DNA of 64,000 nucleotides, taken from contig CM033113.1 in the NCBI GenBank assembly GCA_019321725.1, positions 806,001 to 870,000 of the forward strand, in the 5' to 3' direction. Of this stretch, positions 62,778 to 64,000 are shown piece by piece. The DNA comes from Paulownia fortunei (lineage: Eukaryota > Streptophyta > Magnoliopsida > Lamiales > Paulowniaceae). The position numbers and the translations under genes are program-made. Positions within the stretch are counted from its first letter, which is position 1, and the number at the start of each line of letters is the position of its first letter. A model generated the notes under the pieces. It ran no database searches, was not told the origin of the DNA, and saw only the letters and a program-made list of their open reading frames with translations.

Positions 62778-64000
62778 ATGCAGAGCCAACTTGTTTGTAG
62801 CGGGTGTAGGACTGTCCTTCTCTACCCCCGAGGAGCTACTAATGTTTGCTGCGCTATATGCAATGTGGTGACTGCTGTGCCACCAGCTGGTAATGCTTGA
62901 AACTCACCTTTCTAGGATATATTTCATTTTCAATGCAAAATGTGCTGCGTGAAATTTATTGCAGCTTCAGTAACAAGGACGCCTTCCTCAGTCCAGCCAA
63001 AATTTCCCCAGGAAACTCACTTGCGATAAATTATTCTTTTTTGTTGAGTTAACTTCAAGTTCGAGACCGATATAAACGATTCTCTTGAAATATTATAATT
63101 TATCTTCCTTAGCATTAAACAATCTAAGAACATTATCTTTTTGACTATTGGCATCATCCACAATTGGGGCCTTCACTGCTTATGTTTTGGTTTTATATAT
63201 CTGTATTTTCTGTCTTATTGCTTCTGGGTTGGTACTGTATCATCCACAATTCCATATTCCTTTTGTTCATTTCATAGCTGTCAAAGAGGTTATAAAAAAA
63301 GTATCTTTCTTAGTAAAGAATGTTTTCAGGATACCAAAATGGTATTAAGCATTTCCTGATGATGTAAATTTTACTATTTGAGAGTAAAAGAAAGGAATTG
63401 CTATAGGAATACCCTGCGATTGAGGGACTTTGAGAGAGTACGGAACTGGTGCCACTAGTTGTGTTTACTTAGCGGTTGATTGTGACTCAAGAAGCATATG
63501 GTTTATACATTTTCTATGTTTAGTACCTCCATTTGGGTCTCTATGCTTTTAGTTGGATGCAATATTAACTAAAGTTGTGTTGCTATATGCAGGGATGGAA
63601 ATGTCTCAATTGATATGTGGGGGTTGCCGCACATTACTTATGCATGCGCGGGGGGCTACCAGTGTCAGATGCTCCTGCTGCCACACAGTGAACCTTGTGC
63701 CAGGTATAAATGTGATGAATCATAATTGAGTAATATAATGCTTGATCCTTTTATGATTTAACCTCGATCAATTTCTATAATTAGCCTTTTTTTGGCTTCT
63801 TGGTAATCCATGCTAATTATGAAAGGCTAGTTATGCTAGTTTTTCCATCATCTTGCACTTTTATCGGATTCTTGCTGAATGATGGATGTGCAGGTGTAGG
63901 TGTAGCAGCACCAGCACCAGCACCAGCACCTAATAATGTTGCTCATGTCAACTGTGGAAACTGTCATACCATGCTGATGTATCCAGCTGGAGCTCCATCA
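62778..64000 (+). CDS. LSD1/LOL-type zinc-finger protein, 5' part (cut by the window end)
   Basis: Exons seen: 62778-62889, 63593-63703 and 63894 to beyond the window, all in phase. LSD1 and LOL proteins carry repeats of the zf-LSD1 module (CxxCRxxLMYxRGAxxVxCxxC) and act as nuclear/cytoplasmic regulators of cell death, oxidative stress and growth, partly by binding bZIP factors and metacaspases. Finger 1 is [17 protein letters not shown], finger 2 is [17 protein letters not shown] and finger 3 begins [17 protein letters not shown] short Ala-Pro repeat (APAPAPAP) joins fingers 2 and 3. The start is the first ATG of finger-1 frame after a CCCCAG acceptor at 62775, giving MQSQLVC like Arabidopsis MQDQLVC. 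One non-coding 5' exon and a 0.55-kb leader intron precede it. Three fingers suggest LSD1 or LOL1 rather than two-finger LOL2. Confidence 0.9.

Noticed and set aside
1..64000. A metabolic gene cluster joining the P450, epimerase, GH31 and inhibitor genes
   Set aside because: The P450 has no neighbouring triterpene synthase or glycosyltransferase, and the sugar genes act in different compartments; proximity alone is not evidence.

Overview
The window is nuclear DNA of a flowering plant. It has multi-exon genes with GT-AG introns, AT-rich intergenic DNA, a cytosolic-type tRNA-Ala and plant-specific families (CYP716, SBT2 subtilase, invertase-inhibitor-like protein, LSD1 zinc finger, plant mobile domain). 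A eudicot is clear. An asterid is my guess from protein resemblance and is not proven. Gene models were built by hand, joining exons by reading frame, splice sites and remembered family sequences. No search was run.

Layout: UDP-arabinose 4-epimerase (+, 758-4950); tRNA-Ala(AGC) (-, 5641-5713); coatomer epsilon (-, 7210-11358); a CYP716 P450 (-, 13947-15592); plastid-type ribose-5-phosphate isomerase (-, 18537-22878); SBT2 subtilase (+, 25489-31062); gamma-SNAP (-, 31976-35838); GH31 alpha-glucosidase (+, 39156-44130); an invertase/pectin methylesterase inhibitor (+, 45438-45941); a broken VPS54 locus (-, 51184-58276) carrying a decayed plant-mobile-domain element; and the 5' part of an LSD1-like zinc-finger gene (+, 62778 to the window end). 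Two genes act in the early secretory pathway (coatomer epsilon, gamma-SNAP), VPS54 belongs to a Golgi tether, and several act on sugars or the cell wall. I see no sign that they form a functional cluster.

Three things stand out. First, four otherwise well-conserved genes each need one or two single bases restored to keep frame, mostly at short homopolymers, while five others read through cleanly. This looks like consensus error, although real lesions cannot be excluded. Second, the VPS54 locus lacks its middle and last exons, has 2-bp and 5-bp frame-breaking losses, holds a duplicated exon/intron block and has a mobile-element remnant in the gap. It is probably a real pseudogene. Third, local tandem duplication is everywhere: in introns, in a 5' leader and, most notably, upstream of the alpha-glucosidase, where its promoter region and a piece of its first exon occur twice. 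I found no convincing undescribed system; the best leads are a U12-type intron, a Mutator-type MITE with perfect 9-bp target duplications and a P450 with a changed I-helix.
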